Below, one piece after another: positions 1-9,185 of a stretch of 64,000 nucleotides of DNA. The translations under genes were made by a program, and so were the position numbers. The notes under the pieces were generated by a model. That model was given only the letters and a program-made list of their open reading frames with translations. It was not told where the DNA came from and searched no databases. Each line of letters begins with the position of its first letter. Position 1 is the stretch's first letter. Origin of the DNA: Embleya sp045207655 (GTDB taxonomy: Bacteria > Actinomycetota > Actinomycetes > Streptomycetales > Streptomycetaceae); contig NZ_CP108785.1 in NCBI RefSeq assembly GCF_045207655.1, forward strand, positions 310,001-374,000. The letters are read 5' to 3'.

Positions 1-417
1 CGGGTCGGCGAACGCCGGGACGAAGTCGAAGGCGTCCGACGACTCGGCCGCTATCCGGGAGACCAGGCCGTCGACGACGCCGTCGACCCGGTCTCGGAGC
101 GTCCGCACATTGCGCGGGGTGAACTGGCGGCTGAGCACGCCGCGCAGGCGCCGATGGTCGGGGTCGTCCATCGCGACCAGCGACCCGTTCCCGCCGCCCG
201 GGCCGAAGGCGACGCCCTGCGCGGAGGAGTACAGCCCGGGGTTGCGCAGCGCTTCGCTGACGTCCTCGTGGCGGGTCATGAACCAGACGTCCGGCCGCGC
301 GAGGCGTACGAGCGGGGCCTCGGCCCGCAGGCGGGAGTAGAAGGGGTAGGGGTCCTCCCTGAACTCGTCGCTGTAGAGGTCGAGCCGGGTCAGGTCCGTG
401 ATGTCGGTGGCGGGCAC
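1..417 (-). CDS. Cytochrome P450, N-terminal part (cut by window edge)
   Basis: The visible 139 codons are the N-terminal third of a soluble bacterial cytochrome P450. Reading leftward from GTG at 417 gives a P450-type start with DPYPFYSRLRAEAPLVR, then the helix C region with MDDPDHRRLR (HxxxR heme-propionate motif) followed by SRQFTPR. The I-helix, ExxR and heme-cysteine regions lie outside the window. It starts 1 bp after the stop of the DUF6285 gene, so it is the last visible gene of the leftward unit with the ligase and phosphotransferase. In that setting it probably hydroxylates the substrate or its side chain, but the sequence does not fix the substrate. It does not resemble CYP125 or CYP142 closely by eye. 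Confidence 0.9.
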   Translation of the reverse strand, partial: MPATDITDLTRLDLYSDEFREDPYPFYSRLRAEAPLVRLARPDVWFMTRHEDVSEALRNPGLYSSAQGVAFGPGGGNGSLVAMDDPDHRRLRGVLSRQFTPRNVRTLRDRVDGVVDGLVSRIAAESSDAFDFVPAFADP

Positions 418-418
418 G

Positions 419-895
419 TCAGGCCTTTCGGTGGGATGCGGGCGCAGGAAGGACGGGCTCCTTCGACGGCCGGTCCTTCGGCAGCAGGTAGTCGGGGTTG
501 ACGACCTCCAGCCGGCGAACGGCGTGGGCACGCAGCGCCGGAACGAGGCCGGGCGCGTCCGGTGCGAGCACGCCGTCGCGGATTGCCGCGGCGGCCTCGC
601 GCATCGCCTGTGCGTCGTCGGCTGAGGCATCGACCTCGTCGACGGTGGCGCCGGTGGGCCTGCCGGCGTCGTCCGCGTCGGGTCGCGCCGCGCGGACGAT
701 CAGCGCGAGTACGGCCTCCCGGTCGGGTGCGTGGTGCCCGGTCCCGACGACCAGTTCGCGTTCGACCATCCGCAGCACGCGCACGGCGACCCGCGCGTGG
801 TAGCGGTCGGTTCCGGCCGGCGAGGTGCCTCCGACGGCTTCGAGCCACTCGGCGACGGCGTCGACGAGCTGGGCGGCGGTGGGGGTGTACTGCAT
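419..895 (-). CDS. DUF6285-family protein
   Basis: A 158-residue protein starting MQYTPTAAQLVDAVAEWLE, with the helical pattern of DUF6285 (HARVAVRVLRMVEREL, then a C-terminal RRLEVVNPDYLL). The biochemical function of the family is unknown. From family knowledge, these genes commonly sit beside an aminoglycoside-phosphotransferase-like gene and acyl-CoA dehydrogenases, as here. The start codon overlaps the phosphotransferase stop by one base (TGATG), implying translational coupling and possibly a complex with that partner. The C-terminal tail after residue 145 is Pro/Lys-rich and probably disordered. Confidence 0.8.
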   Translation of the reverse strand: MQYTPTAAQLVDAVAEWLEAVGGTSPAGTDRYHARVAVRVLRMVERELVVGTGHHAPDREAVLALIVRAARPDADDAGRPTGATVDEVDASADDAQAMREAAAAIRDGVLAPDAPGLVPALRAHAVRRLEVVNPDYLLPKDRPSKEPVLPAPASHRKA

Positions 896-1887
896 CACGG
901 GCCTTCCTGGAGGAGGACGACGAGGTCGTACTCCGCCTCGGCAAGGCGGCGTCCGATGGCCGCCAGTTCGACGCTGCGGACCTGTCCCGACAGGTGCAGG
1001 CGGCTCTGTGTCACGCAGGTCAGCGCCCACTTGAACGTGCCGAACACCTCCCAGAAGTGCAGCTCCGGACGGGTGATCGGGCTGCCTCCGGCCGCGGTGT
1101 AGGCGGCCAGCAGCTCCTCGCGAGTGCCGAAGCCGCCCGCGGGCTTCGCGTCCGCGCCGAACTGCCACGCCCGGGTGCAGAACCACCCCAGGTCCTCGGC
1201 CGGCGCGCCGACGTGTGCCAACTCCCAGTCGAGCACCGCGACCAGGCCGTCCGGTGCGACGAGGAGATTTCCGGTGCGGACGTCGCCGTGTACGAGAGAG
1301 GCCGGCCCGGCGGGCGGGGCGTTGGCGGCCAGCCACCGCGCGGCCAGTTCCAGGATGGGCGAGCCGACGTCCAGCCGAGTGAGCCAGGTGTCCATCTGGG
1401 CGACGGCTTCGGCGGCGTCGCGCGCGGGCCCGAGGAAGGGGACGCGCTCGGCGAACACCGTGTGGATCGCGGCGAGCGTCCGGCCGACCTGCTCGACCAG
1501 CACCTCGCGGGCCCGGCCGAACTCGGGATTGCGCAGCAGCTTCCGGGGGATCGTCTCGCCCTTGAGGAATTCCATGACCAGGTAGGCGGGAGCTTCGTCG
1601 GGAGCGCTCTGTGCGAGCACCTGCGGCACCGGCACCGCTGCCGCGTGCACGACGCGCAGCAGTGCCGCTTCGTCGTGGCGGCTGCTCAGCGGCGTGCCCG
1701 GCCGGTCGCGGCGGATGATGATCCGCGCCGCCGGGAAGTCACCGTCGATCTCGGCGGCCCATGTCTCCATCGACGCGCCGCCGGAGAGCCGGCGCGGATT
1801 CGACACGGTCACCGGCGTGTTCCGCGCTTCGCTCAGGCGTGCGGCGACGGAGGCGGCGAGGGCGCGTGGGGCGGATGCGGTGCTCAT
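895..1887 (-). CDS. APH-type phosphotransferase of the acyl-CoA catabolic cluster
   Basis: A 330-residue aminoglycoside phosphotransferase/choline kinase-fold protein. Visible motifs are the N-lobe RRLSGGASMETWAAEI, the catalytic loop LVHGDVRTGNLLV (HGDxxxxN) and the Mg-binding AVLDWELAHVG. Homologues beside fadE genes are often labelled acyl-CoA dehydrogenase in error (the mycobacterial FadE36 type). The true substrate is unknown; a hydroxylated acyl-CoA intermediate is one possibility. ATG at 1887 is chosen because it overlaps the ligase stop (ATGA) and begins the recognisable domain; a much longer reading upstream would run through the ligase gene. It is not likely to be an antibiotic-resistance enzyme. 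Confidence 0.85.
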   Translation of the reverse strand: MSTASAPRALAASVAARLSEARNTPVTVSNPRRLSGGASMETWAAEIDGDFPAARIIIRRDRPGTPLSSRHDEAALLRVVHAAAVPVPQVLAQSAPDEAPAYLVMEFLKGETIPRKLLRNPEFGRAREVLVEQVGRTLAAIHTVFAERVPFLGPARDAAEAVAQMDTWLTRLDVGSPILELAARWLAANAPPAGPASLVHGDVRTGNLLVAPDGLVAVLDWELAHVGAPAEDLGWFCTRAWQFGADAKPAGGFGTREELLAAYTAAGGSPITRPELHFWEVFGTFKWALTCVTQSRLHLSGQVRSVELAAIGRRLAEAEYDLVVLLQEGP

Positions 1888-3788
1888 CGGCCGGTCTCCG
1901 CTCCGGCCGCGGGCGGCACGGTGCCCGATTCCGCGGCGGCGGCGAGGCGGTCCGCGAGCAGGCGGCGCAGCACGTCTTTTCGCAGCTTCCCGGTGGGCGT
2001 GCGCGGCAGCGGTTCGGTGCTGACCTCCACGATCGTGGGGACCTTGAATCCGGCCAGTCGTTCGCGGACGTGTCGCCGCAGGTCGTCGGCGTCCACCGAA
2101 CCGGTGCCGCCGGGCTCGCGGTCCACCGCGTGCCGCGGCACGACGAACACGGCGACCTCTTCGCCGAGCAGCGGGTGCGGCGCTCCGACGACGGCGGCCT
2201 CGGCCACCTGGGGGTGCTCGCCGACGACGTCTTCGACCTCGGCGCAGTAGACGTTCTCGCCGCCCCGGATGACCACGTCCTTGCTGCGGTCGCTGATGTA
2301 GACCCGGCCGTCCGCGTCGACCCAGCCGAGGTCGCCGGTGCGGAGCCCGCCGTCGGTGAACGTCGCGGCGGTGTCCTCGGGGCGCTTCCAGTAGCCGCGG
2401 ACCACGTTCGGGCCGCGGACGACGAGTTCGCCCACCTGCCCGGTGGGCAGCGGGGCGCCGCGGTCGTCGACCGCGACGATGTCGACGATCGGGCACGGCG
2501 TGCCGACGCTGTCGGGGTGGGCCGCGTAGCGGGCGCCCATGTTGGTGGTGGCGTTCGCGGAGCTCTCGGTGAGGCCGTACCCGACCCCGCATACCGCGTG
2601 GGGCATCTGGGCGCGGATGCGTGCCGGGAGCGAGGTGGCCGCGGGCGCGCCGCCGTAGCCGACGTAGGTGACGCTGGTCAGGTCGCGCCCGGCCCCGGCC
2701 TCCAGGATCGCCTGGATGGTCGTGGGGACGCCGACGAGCCGGGTCAGGCGCTCGCGTTCGACGAGGTCGACCGCGATGTCGGCGTCGAACTTGTCCATCA
2801 GGACGAGCTTGCCGCCCTGCGCCATGCCGGCCACAAGGGTGGCGTGGCACCCGGTCGCGTGGAACAGCGGGACGGTGACCAGCGTGCTGGGCTGGTCCGG
2901 GAGCGGGTCGGTCGAGTGGGCCGGGTCCGCGGGGTCGACGGGGTCCGGCGGGGCCGCCTCCTGCTCCATGGCCGCCAGCGCGAATTCGAAGGCGCCCCAG
3001 TAGAGCAGGTTCATCACGTTGGTGGTCATGTTGCGGTGCGTGCCCACCGCGCCCTTGGGGCGCCCGGTCGTGCCCGAGGTGTAGAGGATCGTGGCGTCGT
3101 CGTCGGTGTCGACGGCAACCTCAGGCAGCGCGAACTCCGCCTCGGGGTCGGCGAGGTCGACCAGCGCCCGCACGCTTGCGGCGCCGGTGGCCGCGGCCTC
3201 GGGGGCGTCGGATCCGGTGTCGAGGGTGACCAGGTGGATGCCCGCAAGCTGTCCGGTCAGCCGGGCCAGCCGGGCGCGGTCGGCGAAGAGCCAGGTGGCG
3301 CCGCTGTCGTCGAGGGCGTACCCCAGCTCTTCGCCGGTGCCCCAGGCGTTCAGCGGCACGACGACCGCGCCCGCGCAGGCCGCGCCCCAGAACGCGATGC
3401 TCCAGGGCACCCGGTTGCTCGCCGCGATGGCGATCCGGTCGCCGGGCCGCACCGCGCCGTCGCCGGCGAGCCACCGGGCCAGGCTCGCGGCTGCCCTGCC
3501 GTGGCGCGCGTAGGTCCAGCGCTCGGTGCCGTGCACGAGGAAGTCGCGCTCGCCCCAGGCGTTCCCGGAGACCAGGAGGTCGGCCAGCGTTGCGGGCGCG
3601 TTGCGCCAGACCCGTGTGCTTCGGCCGTGGACGGTCGCCTCGACCACCTCGAACGGCTGCTCCGGTGCGGTGAGCTCGGTCGCGAGCCGCTCGGCGGCGC
3701 TCGGTACGCCCGCACGCGCTCGCGTCGCCGCGAGGGTGTCGAGGGACCGGTTCTCCGATGTCGGTGGGTCGGGCTGTGTGTGTGCCAT
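1884..3788 (-). CDS. Acyl-CoA ligase (class I adenylate-forming, FadD type)
   Basis: A 634-residue ANL-superfamily ligase that would activate a carboxylic acid to acyl-AMP and then acyl-CoA. Motifs in order: P-loop YTSGTTGRPKGAVGTH near residue 240, A5-like YGLTESSANATT, A7/A8 LRTGDLGWVDADGRVY and KDVVIRGGENVY, and the C-terminal catalytic-lysine motif RTPTGKLRKDVL. It is about 90 residues longer than minimal FadD enzymes because of an N-terminal extension of about 60 residues and loops rich in Asp/Pro. As first gene of the leftward unit, divergent from the beta-oxidation genes, it probably supplies their CoA thioester. The substrate cannot be read from the sequence. Confidence 0.92.
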   Translation of the reverse strand: MAHTQPDPPTSENRSLDTLAATRARAGVPSAAERLATELTAPEQPFEVVEATVHGRSTRVWRNAPATLADLLVSGNAWGERDFLVHGTERWTYARHGRAAASLARWLAGDGAVRPGDRIAIAASNRVPWSIAFWGAACAGAVVVPLNAWGTGEELGYALDDSGATWLFADRARLARLTGQLAGIHLVTLDTGSDAPEAAATGAASVRALVDLADPEAEFALPEVAVDTDDDATILYTSGTTGRPKGAVGTHRNMTTNVMNLLYWGAFEFALAAMEQEAAPPDPVDPADPAHSTDPLPDQPSTLVTVPLFHATGCHATLVAGMAQGGKLVLMDKFDADIAVDLVERERLTRLVGVPTTIQAILEAGAGRDLTSVTYVGYGGAPAATSLPARIRAQMPHAVCGVGYGLTESSANATTNMGARYAAHPDSVGTPCPIVDIVAVDDRGAPLPTGQVGELVVRGPNVVRGYWKRPEDTAATFTDGGLRTGDLGWVDADGRVYISDRSKDVVIRGGENVYCAEVEDVVGEHPQVAEAAVVGAPHPLLGEEVAVFVVPRHAVDREPGGTGSVDADDLRRHVRERLAGFKVPTIVEVSTEPLPRTPTGKLRKDVLRRLLADRLAAAAESGTVPPAAGAETGR

Positions 3789-3853
3789 CGAGGGCTCCCT
3801 GGGCCGTGGGCATCGGCGGGGGCTTGACGCCGCCGCCCTGTAGGCTGTTATAA

Positions 3854-3865
3854 CCTGACGTCAGG
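3854..3865. promoter_or_regulatory. Palindromic operator candidate in the divergent promoter region
   Basis: CCTGACGTCAGG is a perfect 12-bp palindrome in the 214-bp region between the divergent ligase and enoyl-CoA hydratase genes, next to an A/T-rich stretch (TGTTATAAC) that could be a -10 region for the leftward unit. Palindromes of this kind are typical of TetR- or GntR-type regulators of lipid catabolism. No regulator gene is visible next to it in the window. Confidence 0.5.
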
Positions 3866-4002
3866 CTCAGGTACAAGCCTGGGCGCTGCCGGCCGGCCGG
3901 TTCGAGCGCCTCGCCCAGCACCGCCTGGACCGCACCGCGTCCCTGCGGGCACCGGAAATGCCCCGCCCCGCCGGACCACCCCGGCCCATCAGGAGGAACC
4001 AC

Positions 4003-4827
4003 ATGCATCCCACCGCCTCATCCACCCCGGCCCCGCCCGAACCGACGCCCACGGGCTCGGCCGAGCGCCCGGCCGTTTCCGTCGCCTGCGCCGACGGCAT
4101 CGCGGTCATCGCGATCGACCGGCCCGAGGCGCGCAACGCCGTCAACCTGGCGGTCGCCACGGGCATCGCCGCCGCGCTGGACGAACTCGACCACCGCGAC
4201 GACCTCGTGGTGGGCGTGCTCACCGGCACCGGCGGCACGTTCTGCGCCGGCATGGATCTGAAGGCGTTCCTGCGGGGCGAGCTGCCGGTGCTGCCGGGCC
4301 GCGGGCTGGCCGGTCTGACCGAGGCGCCGCCCGCCAAGCCGCTCATCGCGGCGGTCGAGGGCCATGTGCTGGCGGGCGGATTCGAGATCGCGCTGGCGTG
4401 CGACGCCATCGTCGCGGCGGAGGACGCGGTGTTCGCGCTGCCGGAGGTCAAGCGCGGGCTGGTCGCGGGCGGAGGAGGATTGCTGCGGCTGCCGCGCAGG
4501 CTTCCGTACCACGTGGCCATGCAACTGGCGCTCACCGGAGCGCCGCTGACCGCGACGCGGGCGCACGCGTTCGGCCTGGTGAACGAACTCGCCCCGGCCG
4601 GCGGCGCGTTGCACGCCGCCCGCGCGCTCGCGTCCGTCATCGCGGCGAACGGGCCTTTGGCCGTGCGCGCCACCAAGCGCATCGTCACCGACTCCGGCTC
4701 CTGGCCCGCCGACGAGATGTGGTCCCGGCAAGAGGCGATCACCACACCGGTGTTCGCCTCCCACGACGCCCGCGAAGGCGCGGCCGCCTTCGCCGAGAAA
4801 CGCGCCCCGCGCTGGCAGGGCCGCTGA
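4003..4827 (+). CDS. Enoyl-CoA hydratase/isomerase (crotonase family)
   Basis: A 274-residue crotonase-fold enzyme expected to hydrate a 2-enoyl-CoA to the 3-hydroxyacyl-CoA. It shows RPEARNAVN, the oxyanion-hole segment GTGGTFCAGMDLKAF, the second segment AVEGHVLAGGFEIALACD, and PEVKRGLVAGGGGLLRLPR. ATG at 4003 follows a strong ribosome site, AGGAGG, at 3991; an ATG 45 bp upstream has no such site. At one catalytic position the family usually has Glu (E in PEV here, retained); at the other it is Gly (VAGGGG), so isomerase or hydrolase activity is also possible. First gene of the rightward six-gene unit. Confidence 0.9.
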   Translation: MHPTASSTPAPPEPTPTGSAERPAVSVACADGIAVIAIDRPEARNAVNLAVATGIAAALDELDHRDDLVVGVLTGTGGTFCAGMDLKAFLRGELPVLPGRGLAGLTEAPPAKPLIAAVEGHVLAGGFEIALACDAIVAAEDAVFALPEVKRGLVAGGGGLLRLPRRLPYHVAMQLALTGAPLTATRAHAFGLVNELAPAGGALHAARALASVIAANGPLAVRATKRIVTDSGSWPADEMWSRQEAITTPVFASHDAREGAAAFAEKRAPRWQGR

Positions 4828-4913
4828 CCTCCGGCGTCCCGCCCCTCCCCAACCGCCCCACACCCCCGGCGCCGATCCGTCGGCCCGCCACGATCAGCCA
4901 AGGAGCGCCACCG

Positions 4914-5696
4914 ATGCACCTCGACAACGCGTCCGTCCTCGTCACCGGCGGGGCCTCGGGCCTCGGCCGGGCCACCGCCGCACGCCTGCTCGCCCGGGGA
5001 GCGACCGGCGCCGTCCTGCTGGACCTGCCCACCTCGGCCGGCGCCCACGTCGCCGAGGCGCTGGCCCGCGAATCCGGGCACCCCGTGCGGTTCGTGCCCG
5101 GCGACGTCCGCAGCCAGGAGGACGCCGCCGCTTCCGTCGAGGCAGCCTCCGAACTCGGCACGCTGCGCGTCGCCGTCAACTGCGCCGGTACCGGAAGCGC
5201 CATCCGCACCGTCGCCAAGGACGGCACTCCCCACCCGCAGGAAGCCTTCGAATTCCTCGTCGCGATCAACTTGTTCGGCACCTTCAACGTCCTCCGGCTC
5301 GCCGCCGCCGCGATGACCCGCACCGAGCCCGCCGACGGCGGCAGCCGCGGCGTGATCGTCAACACCGCCTCGGTCGCGGCGTACGAAGGGCAGATCGGCC
5401 AGGTCGCCTACGCGGCGTCCAAGGGCGCGATCACCGCCCTCACCCTCCCGGCCGCCCGCGATCTCGCCGCCGCGGGCATCCGCGTGGTGACCATCGCGCC
5501 CGGGCTCATGGACACGCCGCTCCTGGGCAGCGCGCCGCAGCAGGTCCGCGACGCCCTCGGCGCCCAGGTTCCGCACCCCGCACGCCTGGGTCTCCCCGAG
5601 GAATTCGGCGACCTCGTCGCCGCAGTCGTCGGCAACGACTACCTCAACGGCGAGGTCATCCGACTCGACGGCGCCATCCGTATGAGCCCGAAGTAG
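4914..5696 (+). CDS. SDR, 3-hydroxyacyl-CoA dehydrogenase type II (HSD10-like)
   Basis: A 260-residue classical short-chain dehydrogenase resembling 17-beta-HSD10/type II 3-hydroxyacyl-CoA dehydrogenase. It has the cofactor motif TGGASGLGRATA, an Asp after beta-2 (LLDLPTS) indicating NAD preference, NCAG, catalytic Ser in NTASVAAYEGQIGQ, and YAASKGA (YxxxK). The likely reaction is oxidation of an (S)-3-hydroxyacyl-CoA to the 3-ketoacyl-CoA, between the hydratase upstream and the thiolase downstream. ATG at 4914 follows AAGGAG at 4900. The family also acts on hydroxysteroids and branched acyl-CoAs. Confidence 0.88.
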   Translation: MHLDNASVLVTGGASGLGRATAARLLARGATGAVLLDLPTSAGAHVAEALARESGHPVRFVPGDVRSQEDAAASVEAASELGTLRVAVNCAGTGSAIRTVAKDGTPHPQEAFEFLVAINLFGTFNVLRLAAAAMTRTEPADGGSRGVIVNTASVAAYEGQIGQVAYAASKGAITALTLPAARDLAAAGIRVVTIAPGLMDTPLLGSAPQQVRDALGAQVPHPARLGLPEEFGDLVAAVVGNDYLNGEVIRLDGAIRMSPK

Positions 5697-5749
5697 CCCG
5701 CCCGCTCACCCTGGCGACCCGAACCATCGAACGAACAAAAGGAGCGACC

Positions 5750-6922
5750 ATGCGTGACGCCGTCATCGTCGACGCCGTGCGGACCCCCCTCGGCAAGGGC
5801 AAGGCGGGTGGTGCCCTGTCCGGCCTGTCCGCCGTGGACCTGTCCGCGCAGATCCTCACCGCCCTCGCCGACCGCGTCGGGCTCGACCCCGCCGAGGTCG
5901 ACGACGTCGTCTGGGGCTGCGTCTCCCAGATCGGCGAACAGGCGGGCGGTATCGGCCGCTACGCCGTCCTCGCGGCCGGCTGGCCCGAGCACGTCCCCGG
6001 CCTGGCCGTCGACCGCCAGTGCGGATCCTCCCAGCAGGCCGTGCACCAGGCCGCCGCGGGCGTCATCGCCGGGCAGTACGACATCGCCGTGGCAGGCGGC
6101 GTCGAGTCGATGTCCCGGGTGCCGATGGGCTCGTCGTTCGCCGGCGGCGCCCTCGGCACGCCGTTCAGCCCCCGCATCCAAGCCCGCTACCCGGGCACGG
6201 CCTTCAACCAGGGCGCCGGCGCCGAGATGATCGCCGACGAATACGGCCTCAGCCGCACGGAACTCGACGCCCACGCCCTGGAGTCGCACGCACGCGCCGC
6301 AGCCGCCGTCGACGCGAAGCTCTTCCACGGCCAGATCGCCCCCGTCATCGCCCCCGGACCGGACGGCACGCACCGCGTGGTCGACGCCGACGAGGGCATC
6401 CGGCGCGGCAGCACCCCCGAACAGCTCGCCGGCCTGCCCACCCCGTTCAAGGCCGACGGCCGCATCTCGGCGGGCAACTCCTCGCAGATCACCGACGGCG
6501 CCGCCGCCCTGCTCGTCACCACCAGCGAAATCGCCGCGGCCCGCGGCTGGACACCGATCGCCCGCTTCCACACCGGCACCGTCGTCGGCACCGACCCCGT
6601 CACCATGCTCAAAGGCCCGATCCCCGCCACCGCCAAGGCCCTGTCCCGCGCCGGACTCTCCCTCGCCGACATCGGAGCCTACGAGGTCAACGAGGCCTTC
6701 GCGTCGGTCACCCTCGCCTGGCTCCGCGAGACGGGCGCCGACCCGGCAAGGCTCAACCCCAACGGCGGCGCCATGGCGCTCGGCCACCCGCTCGGAGCAT
6801 CCGGCGCACGCCTGATGACCACGCTCGTTCATCACATGCGCGACAACGGCATCCGGTACGGGCTGCAAACCATGTGCGAAGGCGGCGGCATGGCCAACGC
6901 AACGGTGCTCGAACTCCTCTGA
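5750..6922 (+). CDS. Acetyl-CoA C-acyltransferase (thiolase)
   Basis: A 390-residue thiolase catalysing CoA-dependent cleavage of 3-ketoacyl-CoA to acetyl- or propionyl-CoA. The acyl-accepting cysteine lies in DRQCGSSQQAVH (about residue 89), the active-site His in NPNGGAMALGHPLGASG, and the second Cys in TMCEGGGMANA near the C-terminus. Length is normal for degradative FadA-type thiolases. ATG at 5750 is preceded by AAAGGAG. It lies between the HSD10-like dehydrogenase and the acyl-CoA dehydrogenase. Confidence 0.93.
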   Translation: MRDAVIVDAVRTPLGKGKAGGALSGLSAVDLSAQILTALADRVGLDPAEVDDVVWGCVSQIGEQAGGIGRYAVLAAGWPEHVPGLAVDRQCGSSQQAVHQAAAGVIAGQYDIAVAGGVESMSRVPMGSSFAGGALGTPFSPRIQARYPGTAFNQGAGAEMIADEYGLSRTELDAHALESHARAAAAVDAKLFHGQIAPVIAPGPDGTHRVVDADEGIRRGSTPEQLAGLPTPFKADGRISAGNSSQITDGAAALLVTTSEIAAARGWTPIARFHTGTVVGTDPVTMLKGPIPATAKALSRAGLSLADIGAYEVNEAFASVTLAWLRETGADPARLNPNGGAMALGHPLGASGARLMTTLVHHMRDNGIRYGLQTMCEGGGMANATVLELL

Positions 6923-6969
6923 CCCCGCCCGCAGCCCCGCGCCGCCCCACCCACCACCGGAGGACCCGC

Positions 6970-9144
6970 ATGGCCATCGCCGTCACCCCCGAACACCAGC
7001 AACTTGCCGCCACCGCGCACGACTTCCTGACCCGCCGCAAGGCCCGCACCGCCGCCCGCGCCACCCTGAACACAGGCGCCGAACACGCCGACCTGTGGGC
7101 CGCGATATGCGCCCTGGGCTGGCCCGGACTCCACCTGCCGGAGGCGCACGGCGGCTCGGGCTTCGGCCTGCCCGAGCTCACCGTCGTCCTCGAGCAGTGC
7201 GCACGCCACCTCGCTCCCGTCCCACTGCTGCCCACCGCCGCAGCCTCCGCCACCATCGCCGACGCCGGGTCCGACACCCTCGCCGCCCGCGTCCTGCCCG
7301 GCCTTGCGGCCGGCACCACCACGGCCGCACTCGCCCTCGGCGACGGAATCACCCTCACCCGCGCCGCCGACGGCTTGGCCCGCGCGGACGGCGTCCTCGC
7401 CGTCGTCCCGCACGGCGCCACCGCGCAGATCCTCGTCCTGGCCGCAGGAGAGGACCTGATCGTCGTCGACACCGACCGCCACGGCGTGGCCGTCACCACA
7501 CGCCCCAGCCTCGACCCGACGTGGCCGAACGCCGAGGCGGTCCTTCGCGACGTCCGCCTCGCACCCGACGAGATCCTGCCCGGCGCCAAAGCCCGCGCCA
7601 CCGACCTGTGGCGCGTCCTCGTCACCGCGGAAGCCGCCGGCGGCGCCCGCGAATGCGCCGACGCCGCCACGACCTACGCCAAGGAACGCGTACAGTTCGG
7701 CCGCCCGATCGGCACGTTCCAGGCGGTGAAGCACCACTGCGCGAACATGCTCGTCGCCGCCGAACTCGCCGCCGCTGCCGTGTGGGACGCCGCACGCGCC
7801 GCCGACGACACCCCACAAGCCTTCGCGCTCGCCGCCGCGGTCGCCGCCGCCACCGCGATCCCCGCCTTCACCGGCAACGCGAGCCTCAACATCCAAGTCC
7901 ACGGCGGCATCGGCTTCACCTGGGAACACGACGCCCACCTCTACCAACGCCGCGCTCTGACCCTGGCCGCCGTCACCGCATCCGATGCCGCCCTCGTCGA
8001 CATCCACCGGCTGCGCACCGCAGGTGTCACCCGGGCCCACTCCCTCGACCTGCCGCCCGAGGCCGAAGAAGCCCGCGCCGGCATCCGCTCCGACCTCGCG
8101 GCCATCGCCGCCGCGCCCGAGGAAACCCGCCACCGGGCGCTCGCCGAGAGCGGCTACCTCGTCCCACACTGGCCCAAGCCCTTCGGCCTCGGCGCCGCCG
8201 CGGCCCAACAGCTCCTCATCGACGAGGAGTTCGAGCATGCCGGGATCGCCCGGCCCGCCCTCGGCATCACCCAGTGGGTGCTGCTCACCATGGTCCAGCA
8301 CGGCACCCCGGATCAGATCGACCGCCTCGTCCGCCCGGCACTGCGCGGCGAACACCACTGGTGCCAACTGTTCAGCGAGCCCGACGCCGGCTCCGACGCC
8401 GCAGGCATCCGCGCCCGGGCCCGCCGCACCGAGGGCGGCTGGCTGGTCACCGGCCAGAAGGTCTGGACGAGCGGCGCCCACACCGCCGCGTTCGGACTCG
8501 CCACCGTGCGCACCGACCCCGACGCCCCCAAACACCGCGGCGTCACCACCATGGCCGTGGACATGCACGCGCCCGGCGTCGAGGTGCGGCCGCTGCGCAT
8601 GGTCACCGGCCACAGCGAGTTCAACGAGGTCTTCCTCAACGACGTGTTCGTCCCCGACGCCGACGTCATCGGCGAGATCGACCAGGGCTGGACCGTCGCC
8701 CGCGCGACCATGGGCAACGAACGCGTGAGCATCGGCGGCGGCCACGGCGGCAAAACCGTGGCGATCGACGTTCTCGACCTCACCAACCGATACGGCGACC
8801 GGCTGCCCGGCGCCGCCGCCCGCTGCGGCGCCGTCCTCGCCGAAGAACACGTGCTCCGCCTTCTCAACGTCCGCGGCGCCGAACGTGCCGTGTCCGGCGC
8901 CGCCCCGGGCCCCGAGGGCAACATCAGCAAGCTCGTCCTCGCCGAACACCTGCTGCACCAATCGGCGCTCGCCGCCGCGCTGTGCGGACCCGAGACCGCC
9001 TGCACCGACGGACCCGCGGCCACAGCCGTCCTGGCCGTGCTCAGCGCCCGCGGGATGGCCATCGCCGGCGGCACGTCCGAGATCACCCGCAACCAGATCG
9101 CCGAACGCATCCTCGGTCTGCCCCGCGACCCGCTGCTCGTCTGA
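6970..9144 (+). CDS. Tandem-fused acyl-CoA dehydrogenase (FadE34-like)
   Basis: One 724-residue chain holds two acyl-CoA dehydrogenase modules. The first (about residues 1-350) starts ITPEHQQ-like and ends with VHGGIGFTWEHDAHLY; the second (about 380-724) carries LFSEPDAGSDAAG, TGQKVWTSGAHTA and the C-terminal GTSEITRNQIAERILG. Most ACADs are about 390 residues and act as tetramers. In mycobacteria, fused enzymes of this size (FadE34 class) form a complete FAD site from the two halves and oxidise steroid side-chain CoA esters. The reaction is alpha,beta-desaturation, feeding the hydratases. ATG at 6970 follows GGAGG. The substrate is inferred from architecture only. Confidence 0.9.
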   Translation: MAIAVTPEHQQLAATAHDFLTRRKARTAARATLNTGAEHADLWAAICALGWPGLHLPEAHGGSGFGLPELTVVLEQCARHLAPVPLLPTAAASATIADAGSDTLAARVLPGLAAGTTTAALALGDGITLTRAADGLARADGVLAVVPHGATAQILVLAAGEDLIVVDTDRHGVAVTTRPSLDPTWPNAEAVLRDVRLAPDEILPGAKARATDLWRVLVTAEAAGGARECADAATTYAKERVQFGRPIGTFQAVKHHCANMLVAAELAAAAVWDAARAADDTPQAFALAAAVAAATAIPAFTGNASLNIQVHGGIGFTWEHDAHLYQRRALTLAAVTASDAALVDIHRLRTAGVTRAHSLDLPPEAEEARAGIRSDLAAIAAAPEETRHRALAESGYLVPHWPKPFGLGAAAAQQLLIDEEFEHAGIARPALGITQWVLLTMVQHGTPDQIDRLVRPALRGEHHWCQLFSEPDAGSDAAGIRARARRTEGGWLVTGQKVWTSGAHTAAFGLATVRTDPDAPKHRGVTTMAVDMHAPGVEVRPLRMVTGHSEFNEVFLNDVFVPDADVIGEIDQGWTVARATMGNERVSIGGGHGGKTVAIDVLDLTNRYGDRLPGAAARCGAVLAEEHVLRLLNVRGAERAVSGAAPGPEGNISKLVLAEHLLHQSALAAALCGPETACTDGPAATAVLAVLSARGMAIAGGTSEITRNQIAERILGLPRDPLLV

Positions 9145-9185
9145 ACGCCCCCTCCCCCATCACCCACGAGAACAGGAGCACCCAC

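Noticed and set aside
895..895. CRISPR arrays, rRNA genes, NRPS/PKS modules or phage structural genes anywhere in the window
   Set aside because: Nothing of these kinds was seen; the only repeats are a 9-nt tandem repeat, IS ends, operators and hairpins.
895..1887. Calling the phosphotransferase an aminoglycoside-resistance gene
   Set aside because: Its coupling to DUF6285 and an acyl-CoA ligase indicates the catabolic APH-like group, not resistance.
562..2250. Long rightward frame of over 560 codons opposite the phosphotransferase and ligase
   Set aside because: It is Arg/Ala/Gly-rich without any domain and lies entirely opposite well-supported leftward genes; such antisense frames are normal in high-GC DNA.
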